64,000 nucleotides of DNA, from NCBI RefSeq assembly GCF_036327005.1, contig NZ_JAUGZK010000011.1, forward strand, positions 1 through 64,000. The letters are read 5' to 3'. Position 1 is the stretch's first letter, and the number at the start of each line of letters is the position of its first letter. Position numbers and translations under genes: made by a program. This stretch comes from Alkalimonas mucilaginosa. GTDB taxonomy: Bacteria; Pseudomonadota; Gammaproteobacteria; Enterobacterales; Alteromonadaceae. Positions 53,682 to 62,607 of this stretch are shown here, piece after piece. The notes beneath the pieces were generated by a model, which saw only the letters and a program-made list of their open reading frames with translations, was not told where the DNA came from and did no database searches.

Positions 53682-54182
53682 ATGAGCACCACCACCGACA
53701 CCTTGCAACTGGCGCAGACACTGGGCCAGTTATTAATCGAGCAACAGCTGATGGTGACGACGGCGGAATCCTGTACCGGCGGTGGCTTAGCATACAACCT
53801 AACCGCTGTAGCCGGTAGCTCTGCGTATCTGGATCGCAGTTTTGTCACCTATAGTAACAAATCCAAACAGCAATTATTAGCGGTGGATGCGCAAACCCTG
53901 CAGCAGCATGGTGCGGTTAGCCTGCAAACGGTGCAGGAAATGGCGGCCGGTGCTGCCAAAGCCGCTGCTGCTGATTTAGCCATTGCAATTTCCGGTATCG
54001 CCGGGCCTGGAGGCGGCTCTGAGTACAAGCCGGTGGGGACGGTGTGTTTTGCATTTTGGTTGGATGGTATCTGCACCAGCAACCAGCAGCACTTTGTCGG
54101 TGATCGGACAGAAATCCGCCAGCAAGCCATCGATTTTGCGCTGCAACAAAGCATCCGGCTGTTGACAGCAAGCGCAAACTAA
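53682..54182 (+). CDS. pncC: nicotinamide-nucleotide amidohydrolase (CinA C-terminal domain)
   Basis: A 166-residue stand-alone CinA domain: TTAESCTGGGLAYNLTAVAGSS and ISGIAGPGGGSEYKPVGTVCFAFW are the family signatures. It deamidates NMN to NaMN in the pyridine nucleotide cycle. It sits directly upstream of recA, the standard arrangement. The recA -35 box lies within the last codons. Confidence 0.94.
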   Translation: MSTTTDTLQLAQTLGQLLIEQQLMVTTAESCTGGGLAYNLTAVAGSSAYLDRSFVTYSNKSKQQLLAVDAQTLQQHGAVSLQTVQEMAAGAAKAAAADLAIAISGIAGPGGGSEYKPVGTVCFAFWLDGICTSNQQHFVGDRTEIRQQAIDFALQQSIRLLTASAN

Positions 54183-54202
54183 ACTACTGTATGCTCATAC
54201 AG
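54162..54202 (+). promoter_or_regulatory. recA promoter with LexA (SOS) box
   Basis: TTGACA (54162-54167), 17-base spacer, then TACTGT (54185-54190) as -10. A LexA box CTGT-N8-ACAG (54187-54202) overlaps the -10, as in E. coli recA. CTGT and ACAG half-sites and an ATG..CAT core fit the consensus closely. Confidence 0.88.
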
Positions 54203-54236
54203 CATTCAGCCCAATCTAATTTTTCGGGAGTCATCA

Positions 54237-55283
54237 ATGGACGACAATAAACAAAAAGCGCTGGCCGCCGCCTTAGGCCAAATTGAACGTCAGTTCGGTA
54301 AAGGCTCGATTATGCGACTGGGTGACAGCACAGCGCTGGATATTGCCTCTGTGTCGACGGGCTCACTGGGGTTGGATATTGCGCTTGGCATTGGCGGTTT
54401 GCCGTATGGTCGTATTGTTGAAATCTATGGGCCTGAGTCCTCCGGTAAAACCACCCTGACTTTGCAGGTGATTGCCGAAGCGCAGCGCGCCGGTAAAACC
54501 TGTGCCTTTATCGATGCCGAGCATGCGCTCGACCCGGTGTATGCCGCTAAGCTGGGGGTGAATGTCGATGATTTGCTGGTATCACAACCGGATACCGGTG
54601 AGCAGGCACTGGAAATTTGCGACATGTTGGTGCGCTCTGCCGCGGTCGATGTGGTCATTGTGGACTCGGTCGCTGCCTTAACGCCGAAAGCGGAAATCGA
54701 AGGCGATATGGGCGACAGCCATATGGGCTTGCAAGCCCGCTTAATGTCGCAAGCATTGCGTAAACTGACCGCTAATATCAAGCGCTCTAACACTCTGTGT
54801 ATTTTCATCAACCAAATCCGGATGAAGATTGGCGTGATGTTCGGCAACCCGGAAACCACTACCGGTGGTAACGCACTGAAGTTCTATGCCTCCGTCCGGT
54901 TGGATATTCGCCGTATTGGTTCAGTGAAAGATGGCGATGAAATCATTGGTAACGAAACCCGGGTTAAAGTGGTGAAAAACAAGGTAGCGCCACCCTTTAA
55001 ACAGGCTGAGTTTATTATTACCTATGGCCAGGGCATCAATAAGCAGGGCGAGCTGCTCGATCTGGGGGTGCAGGAAAAACTGGTGGATAAATCCGGTGCC
55101 TGGTATGCCTATCAGGGTAATAAAGTCGGGCAGGGCAAAGCCAATGCGATGAAGTTTCTGTTGGACAATCCAGCCATTGCTAATGAAATTGAAGCCGAGT
55201 TGCGTAACCGCTTGCTGCTAAAACCAGAAACAATCAAGAAAGCTGCGTTAGATACAGCAGAAGAGTTGCCAGCAGAAGAGTAA
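54237..55283 (+). CDS. recA: recombinase A
   Basis: A 348-residue recombinase/co-protease with Walker A GPESSGKTT, AFIDAEHALDP, the L1/L2 regions (EGDMGDSHMGLQARLMSQALRKL; NPETTTGGNALKFYASVRLDIRR) and an acidic C-terminus. It drives strand exchange and LexA cleavage. AGG ribosome site CGGGAG lies upstream. A LexA box overlaps its promoter and a strong terminator follows. Confidence 0.98.
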   Translation: MDDNKQKALAAALGQIERQFGKGSIMRLGDSTALDIASVSTGSLGLDIALGIGGLPYGRIVEIYGPESSGKTTLTLQVIAEAQRAGKTCAFIDAEHALDPVYAAKLGVNVDDLLVSQPDTGEQALEICDMLVRSAAVDVVIVDSVAALTPKAEIEGDMGDSHMGLQARLMSQALRKLTANIKRSNTLCIFINQIRMKIGVMFGNPETTTGGNALKFYASVRLDIRRIGSVKDGDEIIGNETRVKVVKNKVAPPFKQAEFIITYGQGINKQGELLDLGVQEKLVDKSGAWYAYQGNKVGQGKANAMKFLLDNPAIANEIEAELRNRLLLKPETIKKAALDTAEELPAEE

Positions 55284-55303
55284 GTTTTTACGGCGCTCAC
55301 ATC

Positions 55304-55330
55304 ATGCCAGCCATAGTGCTGGCATTTTTT
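55304..55330 (+). terminator. intrinsic terminator after recA
   Basis: ATGCCAGC (55304-55311) and GCTGGCAT (55318-55325) are perfect arms, followed by TTTTT. It separates recA from metA. Confidence 0.9.
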
Positions 55331-55377
55331 ATGGGCAATGATGGGCTTCAGCCGCAATACCGCAAACCACCAGTTTT

Positions 55378-55401
55378 GGACGTCTATACGTTTAGAAGTT
55401 G
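55378..55401 (+). promoter_or_regulatory. MetJ-type tandem met boxes upstream of metA
   Basis: Three adjacent 8-mers resemble the met box AGACGTCT: GGACGTCT (7 of 8), ATACGTTT (6 of 8) and AGAAGTTG (5 of 8). TTGACT at 55399-55404 is a candidate -35 overlapping the third box, so MetJ with SAM would block the promoter. Confidence 0.75.
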
Positions 55402-55460
55402 ACTTTTCCCGGTTTTTTACGCACACTCCACTCATTGTTTTCAGTGGGTGTGGAGTCGTT

Positions 55461-56384
55461 ATGCCAATTAAAGTTGTCGATCAACTGCCTGCAGTAGGGG
55501 CTTTGTCTGCAGAAAATGTGTTTGTCATGACCGAAAGCCGGGCAGCCAGCCAGGATATCCGGCCGCAGCGTATCGCCATCTTAAATCTGATGCCAAATAA
55601 AATTACCACTGAAATTCAGCTGTTACGCTTGTTGGCAAACTCGCCTTTGCAGGTGGATGTGGAGCTGCTGCGGCTGGACGATCATGTCAGCAAACATACG
55701 CCGGAAAGCCATTTAAACTGTTTCTACCGTTATTTTTCTCAGGTCGCGGATCAAAAATACGATGGCTTGATAATCACTGGCGCACCGCTTGGTTTAGTTG
55801 ATTATGAAGATGTCACCTACTGGGATCAGTTGGAAGGGATCTTAAGCTGGGCCGACAGTCATGTGACCTCCACTTTGTTTTTGTGTTGGGCTGCACATGC
55901 TGCTCTGTATCATTATTATGGTTTGCAGCGTGAAATTCGTGGTGACAAGTTATCCGGTGTCTATGCCCAGCAGTTAAAGCAGCCGCTGTGTCCGCTGGTG
56001 CGTGGCTTTGATGACGCCTTTCAGGTGCCGCATTCCCGTTATGCCCAGGTCCCCAAGCAGCGTTTTTCGCAGCATGATGACTTGCACATTCTGGCCGAAT
56101 CCGATGTAACGGGTCCTTACTTATTGCAGAACAGCAGTGGCAGCCGGGTCTTTGTCACCGGCCATCCGGAGTACGATGTGAATACCTTGGCCGATGAATA
56201 CCAACGTGATCTGGCCGCCGGGTTGAACCCGAAGATCCCAGAACACTATTTTCCGCAGGATGATCCCAGCCAGCCGCCTTTAAAATTATGGCAAAGCCAT
56301 GCCTTTTTGTTATTCAGTAACTGGTTAAACTATTATGTCTATCAGGCCACCCCTTTTGATCTGGGAGCCATTGGCCAGAGGTGA
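55461..56384 (+). CDS. metA: homoserine O-succinyltransferase
   Basis: A 307-residue MetA protein: PQRIAILNLMPNKITTEIQLLRLLANSP, TGAPLGLVDYEDVTYW, LFLCWAAHAALYHYYG (catalytic Cys) and FVTGHPEYDVNTLADEY (catalytic His/Glu). It activates homoserine in methionine synthesis; succinyl- versus acetyl-CoA preference cannot be settled by eye. ATG 55461 with TGGAG upstream. It is followed by metH-N after 6 bases, in one operon. Confidence 0.94.
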   Translation: MPIKVVDQLPAVGALSAENVFVMTESRAASQDIRPQRIAILNLMPNKITTEIQLLRLLANSPLQVDVELLRLDDHVSKHTPESHLNCFYRYFSQVADQKYDGLIITGAPLGLVDYEDVTYWDQLEGILSWADSHVTSTLFLCWAAHAALYHYYGLQREIRGDKLSGVYAQQLKQPLCPLVRGFDDAFQVPHSRYAQVPKQRFSQHDDLHILAESDVTGPYLLQNSSGSRVFVTGHPEYDVNTLADEYQRDLAAGLNPKIPEHYFPQDDPSQPPLKLWQSHAFLLFSNWLNYYVYQATPFDLGAIGQR

Positions 56385-56390
56385 GGTTTC

Positions 56391-57458
56391 ATGAGCAAAG
56401 CACGATTGACCCCTGAGCAGCTGCGTACCGTGTTAGCGCAGCGGATCCTGATCCTGGATGGTGCCATGGGGACTATGATCCAGGCCCATCAACTGCAAGA
56501 AGCTGATTACCGTGGCAGTGAGTTTGCTGACTGGCCGACAGATTTAAAAGGCAACAATGACCTGTTAGTACTGACTCAGCCGGACATTATTCGCGCGATT
56601 CATCGTCAGTATCTTCAAGCTGGAGCTGATATTGTCGAAACCAACAGCTTTAATGCCACCACCATCGCTATGGCCGATTATCAGATGGAGGCACTCTCGG
56701 CACGCATTAACCGTGAAGCTGCCCGACTGGCCCGTGAAGCCTGTGACGAAATCAGCGCGCAGACCCCAGGGCGGCCGCGCTATGTTGCAGGCGTTTTGGG
56801 GCCAACCAACCGTACTGCGTCGATTTCACCGGATGTAAATGATGCTGGTTTTCGTAATGTCAGCTTTGATGAGCTGGTTACAGCTTACAAAGAGTCGACT
56901 CATGCCCTTATTGAAGGTGGTGCCGACATCATTATGCTGGAGACTATTTTCGATACCTTAAACGCCAAAGCAGCAGCCTTTGCTGTGTTGGAGGTCTTTG
57001 ACGAGCTTGGCTTTGAGCTGCCGGTGATGATCTCCGGCACCATCACCGATGCATCCGGTCGGACGCTGTCGGGCCAGACCACAGAAGCCTTCTACCATTC
57101 GCTGGCGCATGTGAAACCAGTCTGTTTTGGCCTAAACTGTGCGCTGGGGCCTGATTTATTGCGACCTTATGTCGAGGCCCTTTCTACTGTATCGGAAGCT
57201 TTTGTCTCGGTACACCCAAATGCTGGTTTACCAAATGAATTTGGCGAGTATGACTTGGGTGCTGACGAAATGGCGGCAGAAATTGCCGATTGGGCCAAGC
57301 AAGGCTTTGTCAATATTGTCGGTGGTTGCTGCGGTACCACGCCAGAGCACATTCGTACCATCGCTGCAGCGGTCGCTGGCGTGTCGCCGCGTCAACCGAA
57401 ACCTGCCAGCCATCAGTTTAATCTGGCTGGCCTGGAAGCTTTTTCACCGGAGTGGTAA
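56391..57458 (+). CDS. metH: methionine synthase, homocysteine-binding half (split MetH)
   Basis: A 355-residue protein equal to the first module of E. coli MetH (about residues 1-353): LDGAMGTMIQAHQL, TNSFNATTIAMADYQM, and zinc-ligand cysteines in GLNCALGP and GGCCGTTPEH. It should bind homocysteine and zinc but cannot act without the folate and cobalamin modules, which are encoded by the next gene. Its stop codon TAA overlaps the next ATG by one base; the reading frames differ. Both proteins together equal the length of full MetH. Confidence 0.93.
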   Translation: MSKARLTPEQLRTVLAQRILILDGAMGTMIQAHQLQEADYRGSEFADWPTDLKGNNDLLVLTQPDIIRAIHRQYLQAGADIVETNSFNATTIAMADYQMEALSARINREAARLAREACDEISAQTPGRPRYVAGVLGPTNRTASISPDVNDAGFRNVSFDELVTAYKESTHALIEGGADIIMLETIFDTLNAKAAAFAVLEVFDELGFELPVMISGTITDASGRTLSGQTTEAFYHSLAHVKPVCFGLNCALGPDLLRPYVEALSTVSEAFVSVHPNAGLPNEFGEYDLGADEMAAEIADWAKQGFVNIVGGCCGTTPEHIRTIAAAVAGVSPRQPKPASHQFNLAGLEAFSPEW

Positions 57459-60082
57459 TGCAACAACAGGCACGATTTATCAATATCGGTGAGCGCACCA
57501 ATGTCACTGGTTCAGCACGTTTTAAAAAGCTGATTTTAAATGGTGATTATGAAACCGCGCTCGAAGTGGCCAAGCAGCAGGTTGAGAACGGTGCTCAGAT
57601 CATCGACATCAATATGGATGAAGCCATGCTCGACAGCAAGGCGGCCATGGTGCGTTACCTCAATTTGCTGGCTGGTGAGCCGGACATTGCCCGGGTACCG
57701 ATCATGGTTGATTCCTCCAAGTGGGAGGTGATCGAAGCGGCGCTAAAATGCATTCAGGGCAAGGCCATTGTAAACTCCATATCCTTAAAAGAAGGCGAAG
57801 CCCCCTTTTTAGAACAAGCCAGACGTATTCGGCGCTATGGCGCAGCCGCTGTGGTGATGGCCTTTGATGAAGTGGGCCAGGCCGATACCAAAGCGCGGAA
57901 AGTCGAAATTTGTCAGCGCGCTTATCATTTGCTGGTGGATAGCGTGGGCTTCCCACCGGAAGACATTATCTTTGATCCCAATATTTTTGCGGTAGCGACC
58001 GGCATCGAAGAGCACAACAATTATGCCGTGGATTTTATTGAGGCCTGCCTCGATATCAAACGCTTGTGCCCCTATGCCAAGATCTCCGGCGGTGTGTCCA
58101 ATATTTCGTTCTCGTTTCGGGGTAATGATCCGGTGCGTGAAGCCATGCATTCGGTGTTTTTGTACCATGCTATCGCCGCTGGCATGGATATGGGTATCGT
58201 CAATGCTGGTCAGTTGGCGGTATACGACGATATCCCAGAGCTGCTTCGCGAGCGGGTGGAAGATGTCATCTTAAACCGGCGCGAGGATGCCACCGAGCGT
58301 TTGCTGGAGATTGCACCTGAATTTAAAGGTGATGGCAGCGTGGCAGAAAAGCAGGACGATGCCTGGCGCAGCCTGCCGGTAAACAAACGGCTGGAGCATG
58401 CGCTGGTTAAAGGGATTACCGATTACATTGAACAGGATACCGAACAAGCCCGCCAGCAGGCGGAAAAACCACTGCATGTGATTGAAGGCCCGTTGATGGA
58501 TGGCATGAATGTGGTGGGCGACTTGTTTGGTGAGGGCAAAATGTTCCTACCGCAGGTGGTGAAATCTGCCCGGGTGATGAAAAAAGCGGTGGCTTATTTG
58601 CAGCCTTATATCGAGGCGGAAAAGTCCGGTGGTCAGGCCCAGGGTAAAATTTTGCTGGCCACGGTCAAAGGTGATGTGCACGACATTGGCAAAAACATTG
58701 TCGGCGTGGTACTGCAGTGCAACAACTTCGAAGTCATTGATTTGGGCGTGATGGTGCCTTGCGCTAAGTTGCTGCAGGTGGCCAAAGATGAAAATGTCGA
58801 TGTGATTGGCTTGTCAGGCTTAATCACCCCATCACTGGATGAAATGGTGCATGTGGCGAAAGAAATGACACGGCTTGGTTTTGAACTACCACTGTTGATT
58901 GGCGGCGCTACTACTTCCAAGGTACACACCGCGGTGAAGATAGAACCGCACTATCAGCATGGGGTGGTCTATGTACCGAATGCTTCGCGCAGTGTCTCGG
59001 TAGTGCAGTCTTTGATCAGCCAAAGTAGCAAAGCCGATTATCTGGCGCGAACTAAGCAGGAATACATCACGGTTCGTGAGCAGCATCAGCGCAGCCGTCC
59101 GGGTCAGAAGATGCTGAGTTTAGCTGAGGCTCGGGCCAATAAGTTTCAGCTGGATCTAACCAGGGTAGCGTCAGCTCCGAAACAACCGGGTGTGCACCTG
59201 TGGACCGATGTGGATTTGCAGCAGCTGCGTGATTACATCGACTGGACACCATTCTTTATGACCTGGCAGCTGTCGGGCAAATACCCGGCCATTTTAAATC
59301 ACCCGGAAGTTGGTCTTGAGGCACGCAAGTTACTGGCTGATGCCAATGCTATGCTGGATCAGATGATTGGCAGCAAGCGCATTCAGGGCAAAGCTGTGTT
59401 TGGCCTGTTTCCTGCTAACAGCGACGGCGACGATATTATTGTTTACACCGATGAGAGCCGCAGCAACGAAAGGTGTCGTCTGCATCAGTTGCGTCAGCAG
59501 TTGCAGTTGCGTAATCAGATCCCCAACAGTTGTCTGAGTGATTTCATTGCGCCGGTCAGTAGCGGTGTGGCTGATTACATCGGGGCTTTTGCGGTGAGTA
59601 CTGGCTTTGGCGCTGATGAGTTTGCCGCAGAATTTGCCGCAGCGCACGATGATTACAACAGCATTCTGGTCAAAGCATTGGCCGATCGGCTGGCTGAAGC
59701 GCTGGCGGAGTTTCTGCATCTGAAGATCCGCCGTGAGTATTGGGGCTATGCGGCCGATGAGCAACTGGAAAATGAACAGTTGATTCGAGAGTTGTACCAG
59801 GGCATCCGGCCGGCACCAGGTTACCCGGCATGCCCTGAGCATACGGAGAAGGGTACTTTGTGGCAGCTGCTGGATGTGGAGGCCCAAACCGGCATGCAGC
59901 TGACTGAAAGCTATGCTATGTGGCCAGGTGCTGCGGTCAGCGGCTGGTATCTGGCTCATCCGGACAGCAAGTACTTTGCGGTTAGTAAAATTGGCCGTGA
60001 TCAACTGGTTGACTATGCAGCACGTAAAGGCTGGAGCGAACCTGAAGCTGAGGTATGGCTTGCACCTAATCTAAACGATTAA
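57458..60082 (+). CDS. metH: methionine synthase, folate/cobalamin/activation half (split MetH)
   Basis: An 874-residue protein starting FINIGERTNVTGS: methyltetrahydrofolate (pterin-binding) domain, four-helix cap, B12-binding domain with DVHDIGKNIVGVVLQ (His ligand to cobalt) and LIGGATTSKVHTAVK, and the AdoMet activation domain (IRPAPGYPACPEHTEK). Together with the upstream protein it makes a complete cobalamin-dependent methionine synthase. ATG 57458 is preferred over GTG 57452. No cobalamin riboswitch was seen upstream of the operon. Confidence 0.94.
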   Translation: MQQQARFINIGERTNVTGSARFKKLILNGDYETALEVAKQQVENGAQIIDINMDEAMLDSKAAMVRYLNLLAGEPDIARVPIMVDSSKWEVIEAALKCIQGKAIVNSISLKEGEAPFLEQARRIRRYGAAAVVMAFDEVGQADTKARKVEICQRAYHLLVDSVGFPPEDIIFDPNIFAVATGIEEHNNYAVDFIEACLDIKRLCPYAKISGGVSNISFSFRGNDPVREAMHSVFLYHAIAAGMDMGIVNAGQLAVYDDIPELLRERVEDVILNRREDATERLLEIAPEFKGDGSVAEKQDDAWRSLPVNKRLEHALVKGITDYIEQDTEQARQQAEKPLHVIEGPLMDGMNVVGDLFGEGKMFLPQVVKSARVMKKAVAYLQPYIEAEKSGGQAQGKILLATVKGDVHDIGKNIVGVVLQCNNFEVIDLGVMVPCAKLLQVAKDENVDVIGLSGLITPSLDEMVHVAKEMTRLGFELPLLIGGATTSKVHTAVKIEPHYQHGVVYVPNASRSVSVVQSLISQSSKADYLARTKQEYITVREQHQRSRPGQKMLSLAEARANKFQLDLTRVASAPKQPGVHLWTDVDLQQLRDYIDWTPFFMTWQLSGKYPAILNHPEVGLEARKLLADANAMLDQMIGSKRIQGKAVFGLFPANSDGDDIIVYTDESRSNERCRLHQLRQQLQLRNQIPNSCLSDFIAPVSSGVADYIGAFAVSTGFGADEFAAEFAAAHDDYNSILVKALADRLAEALAEFLHLKIRREYWGYAADEQLENEQLIRELYQGIRPAPGYPACPEHTEKGTLWQLLDVEAQTGMQLTESYAMWPGAAVSGWYLAHPDSKYFAVSKIGRDQLVDYAARKGWSEPEAEVWLAPNLND

Positions 60083-60090
60083 GGAAAGCA

Positions 60091-60885
60091 TCAAAAAATA
60101 GCGGCAGGAGCCGGTAGAGGGAGACCAGGCAGGTAACGGGCTCTGATTTGTTGCAATCGTCCTTGATGATAAAGCCGAAGCCAGGCAGCATCCAGCTGCC
60201 TGGTTTGTTCTTCGGAGATACTGACCCGGCTAAAACCGAAATACACCGGGTTTTCGTAAATGATCAGGAGTTGCTGGTAAGGTTTGTCGGTCATCAGTCC
60301 GCTTTGTTGCCAGTAAAACAGCGTGCTTTGATCTTCCAGGACTGCATCTACTCGGCCAGAATCCAGCAGCCCTAACTTATCTTCGTGGCTGCGGATCTCT
60401 ACCAAAGTAGGCCCAAACCCATCTTGGTCTATCAGTCGGTGAAACTCTTCACCGTAGTAAGCGCCGTTTAACACGGCGATTACGAGCTCCTCAGGCCAAG
60501 CAGCCAACTCTGTAAGGTGTTCAATGGCAGGTAACTCCTCCGGGTTTCCCAGTAACACAACGCGCTCAATATGATGGGGTCCAATAAAAATAAAGTTCTG
60601 CTTTCTTTCCTCAGAGAATGAAAGGTGACTGATCAAATCCAATTGCCCTTGTGCAGTTAACTGCAATGAGCGGCGCCAGGGGGATTGCAAAATACTTAAT
60701 TCACAACCGGCTTCGCTGGCCAGTGCTTGAATAAGATCAATGGATAAACCCTGCCAGCCGGTCTGAGTCGGCTCCAGGTGGGGAGGAAAGTAACTGTCTG
60801 CACCCATTCGAAGTTGGCAGCTGTGCGCCTGCAGTGACAAGCACCACAGCATCAGGCTCAAAGTGAAGATGTTACGCATGCACAA
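60091..60885 (-). CDS. orphan periplasmic solute-binding protein (family 3-like)
   Basis: A 264-residue protein with a signal peptide (ending LQAHS) and a family-3-type binding domain (GADSYFPPHLEP, LSIDLIQALASEAG, SPWRRSLQLT). No transporter subunits are nearby. It is divergent from a second protein of the same type across a 106-base gap and converges with metH. Sensory or scavenging use is possible. Confidence 0.85.
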   Translation of the reverse strand: MCMRNIFTLSLMLWCLSLQAHSCQLRMGADSYFPPHLEPTQTGWQGLSIDLIQALASEAGCELSILQSPWRRSLQLTAQGQLDLISHLSFSEERKQNFIFIGPHHIERVVLLGNPEELPAIEHLTELAAWPEELVIAVLNGAYYGEEFHRLIDQDGFGPTLVEIRSHEDKLGLLDSGRVDAVLEDQSTLFYWQQSGLMTDKPYQQLLIIYENPVYFGFSRVSISEEQTRQLDAAWLRLYHQGRLQQIRARYLPGLPLPAPAAIF

Positions 60886-60991
60886 TAGACCTCCAACAAG
60901 TGGCAGCTGTCATATTTAAAGATAAGTCGCAATGCCTTTAAATACAATTTCTGACTATACTAATAACATCGCTGGCCACAGAGTGACATCG

Positions 60992-61744
60992 ATGCGACTA
61001 CTGCTTGGATTGACCGTATTATTCTTAAGTGTACCCGCTGATGCTGAACGTACCCTGACGATTTTGGTAGGAATGGATAAGCCACCTTATATCCAGTTAC
61101 AAGACAGTACCGGTTTTGAACTGGAGTTGTTACGAGAGGTTAGTAAACGCATGGGTTTTGATGCAGTCTTTTTGCATGTGCCCAATGCCCGTATTCGTTA
61201 CTTGCTGGAACAAGGTCATGGTGATGTCGCTACTTTGCAGCGTTACGCTGAGCAGCCGACTGAATTATTTTACAGCCTTCCCTATGTGCGCTATCAAAAT
61301 GCAGTGATTTCTTTGCGTGAAAAAGAGTTGGTGATTCAACACCCGCAGGATATGCAACGGTTGAATGTGGTGGCTTTTCAAAGTGCCAAAACTGTGTTGG
61401 GAGATGAGTTTGGCGATATGGCGCATAGCTCCAGCCGCTATCAGGAAACGACCAATCAGAAAACGCAGGTCGATTTGTTACTTGCAGGGCGTATTGACGC
61501 TGCTGTGATGGATATCAATATCTTCCATTACTTTCGGCGTGTGAGTGACGATTCTCAGCCTATTCAACTGCATACGCTATTTCCACCCAGCGACTATAGA
61601 GCCGCTTTTCGTGAGCAAACTTTGCAGCAAGATTTTGATAAGGCATTGCAGCAGTTGTTTGCACAGCCAGACTATCATCGTATGCAGTTGGAATTTTTTG
61701 GCTCAGTGAACCAGTACCAGCTGCTTGCCCCCAATCATCCTTAA
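60992..61744 (+). CDS. orphan periplasmic solute-binding protein (family 3-like)
   Basis: About 250 residues from ATG 60992 with a signal peptide (LLGLTVLFLSVPADA) and a family-3-type binding fold (LVGMDKPPYIQLQDSTGFELELLREV, VPNARIRYLLEQG). It is paired head-to-head with a similar protein and has no permease gene. An upstream in-frame ATG (60932) would add 20 residues but would break the signal peptide. Confidence 0.82.
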   Translation: MRLLLGLTVLFLSVPADAERTLTILVGMDKPPYIQLQDSTGFELELLREVSKRMGFDAVFLHVPNARIRYLLEQGHGDVATLQRYAEQPTELFYSLPYVRYQNAVISLREKELVIQHPQDMQRLNVVAFQSAKTVLGDEFGDMAHSSSRYQETTNQKTQVDLLLAGRIDAAVMDINIFHYFRRVSDDSQPIQLHTLFPPSDYRAAFREQTLQQDFDKALQQLFAQPDYHRMQLEFFGSVNQYQLLAPNHP

Positions 61745-61854
61745 CTCTGCTTTTTCTATACCAGCCCCTGACGTTGTTGGCTTTTTCCAGTATGATACCA
61801 GCCATGACAGGTTCACTTTAATTTTGCAGGCTATATGACTGGTGAGGGGAGTTT

Positions 61855-62604
61855 GTGCAGCATTCCGGTTCCGTGTTTGAATTGATTCGTCGTCGTCCTG
61901 TTTTATCTGCTTTGTACTGGATAAAGCAGGCCTGGCAGCTGTTTACTATGGCTCCCTGGCTTTGGATCCAATTACTCTCTTTTATGTTGCTGCTAAATTT
62001 GCTGGGTTCGATGAATCCTGTCTTATTTATAGTGACATTGTTTTTAAATCCCTTTATCACGGCAGGGCTTTATAGTGCCATTGTTGCTGTGCAACGGGGA
62101 AAGACTGCCAGTTTTAGCTGGTTGTTTCGGCCCTTGCAGCAGGCGCAGTTTCGGCCGCTGTTTTTACAACTGGCGGCACTCAATTTACTCTTGGCTATCC
62201 CCCTTAGTTTATTGGGCGAACATGTCATGCAGCAGTTGGCCGCCGAGCAGTTGGTATTTAGCCAGGTATTGTTGTTTGTTTTTTGCACGGCCATGATCTG
62301 GATGATGTTCAGTTATGCGGTCGCTATTTTGTATTTTTTACCGGACAAGCGACTGCTTCCTGCGTTAATGGCAAGTTTGGTTGCGTGCTGGCGCAACCTG
62401 ATACCACTGCTGTTGTTTGGAGCTATCGGACTGGCGCTTTGCCTGGCAACTGTACCGACTATGCTGCTTGGTATGTTCCTGGTGCTGCCGCTACTTAGTA
62501 TTGCATTTTTTATTTCGTTTCAGGACATCTTTAACGTTGATCCGGGCAGCGCTGATCCAACGGATCAAAATGGCAACCAGGATTCAGGTGTTTTGGAAGT
62601 CTGA
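61855..62604 (+). CDS. BPSS1780-type polytopic membrane protein
   Basis: A 249-residue membrane protein of about six helices, with an N-terminal segment (RRPVLSALYWIKQAWQLFTMAPWLW) and NPFITAGLY typical of the BPSS1780 family; the C-terminus is acidic and soluble. GTG start with GAGGGGAG upstream. Function unknown. It precedes recX by 3 bases, so the two are probably co-transcribed. Confidence 0.8.
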   Translation: MQHSGSVFELIRRRPVLSALYWIKQAWQLFTMAPWLWIQLLSFMLLLNLLGSMNPVLFIVTLFLNPFITAGLYSAIVAVQRGKTASFSWLFRPLQQAQFRPLFLQLAALNLLLAIPLSLLGEHVMQQLAAEQLVFSQVLLFVFCTAMIWMMFSYAVAILYFLPDKRLLPALMASLVACWRNLIPLLLFGAIGLALCLATVPTMLLGMFLVLPLLSIAFFISFQDIFNVDPGSADPTDQNGNQDSGVLEV

Positions 62605-62607
62605 GCC

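Noticed and set aside
55284..55460. Cobalamin or SAM riboswitch before the metA-metH operon
   Set aside because: The 177 bases include the recA terminator and met boxes; no B12-box or SAM-box pattern was seen and space is short.
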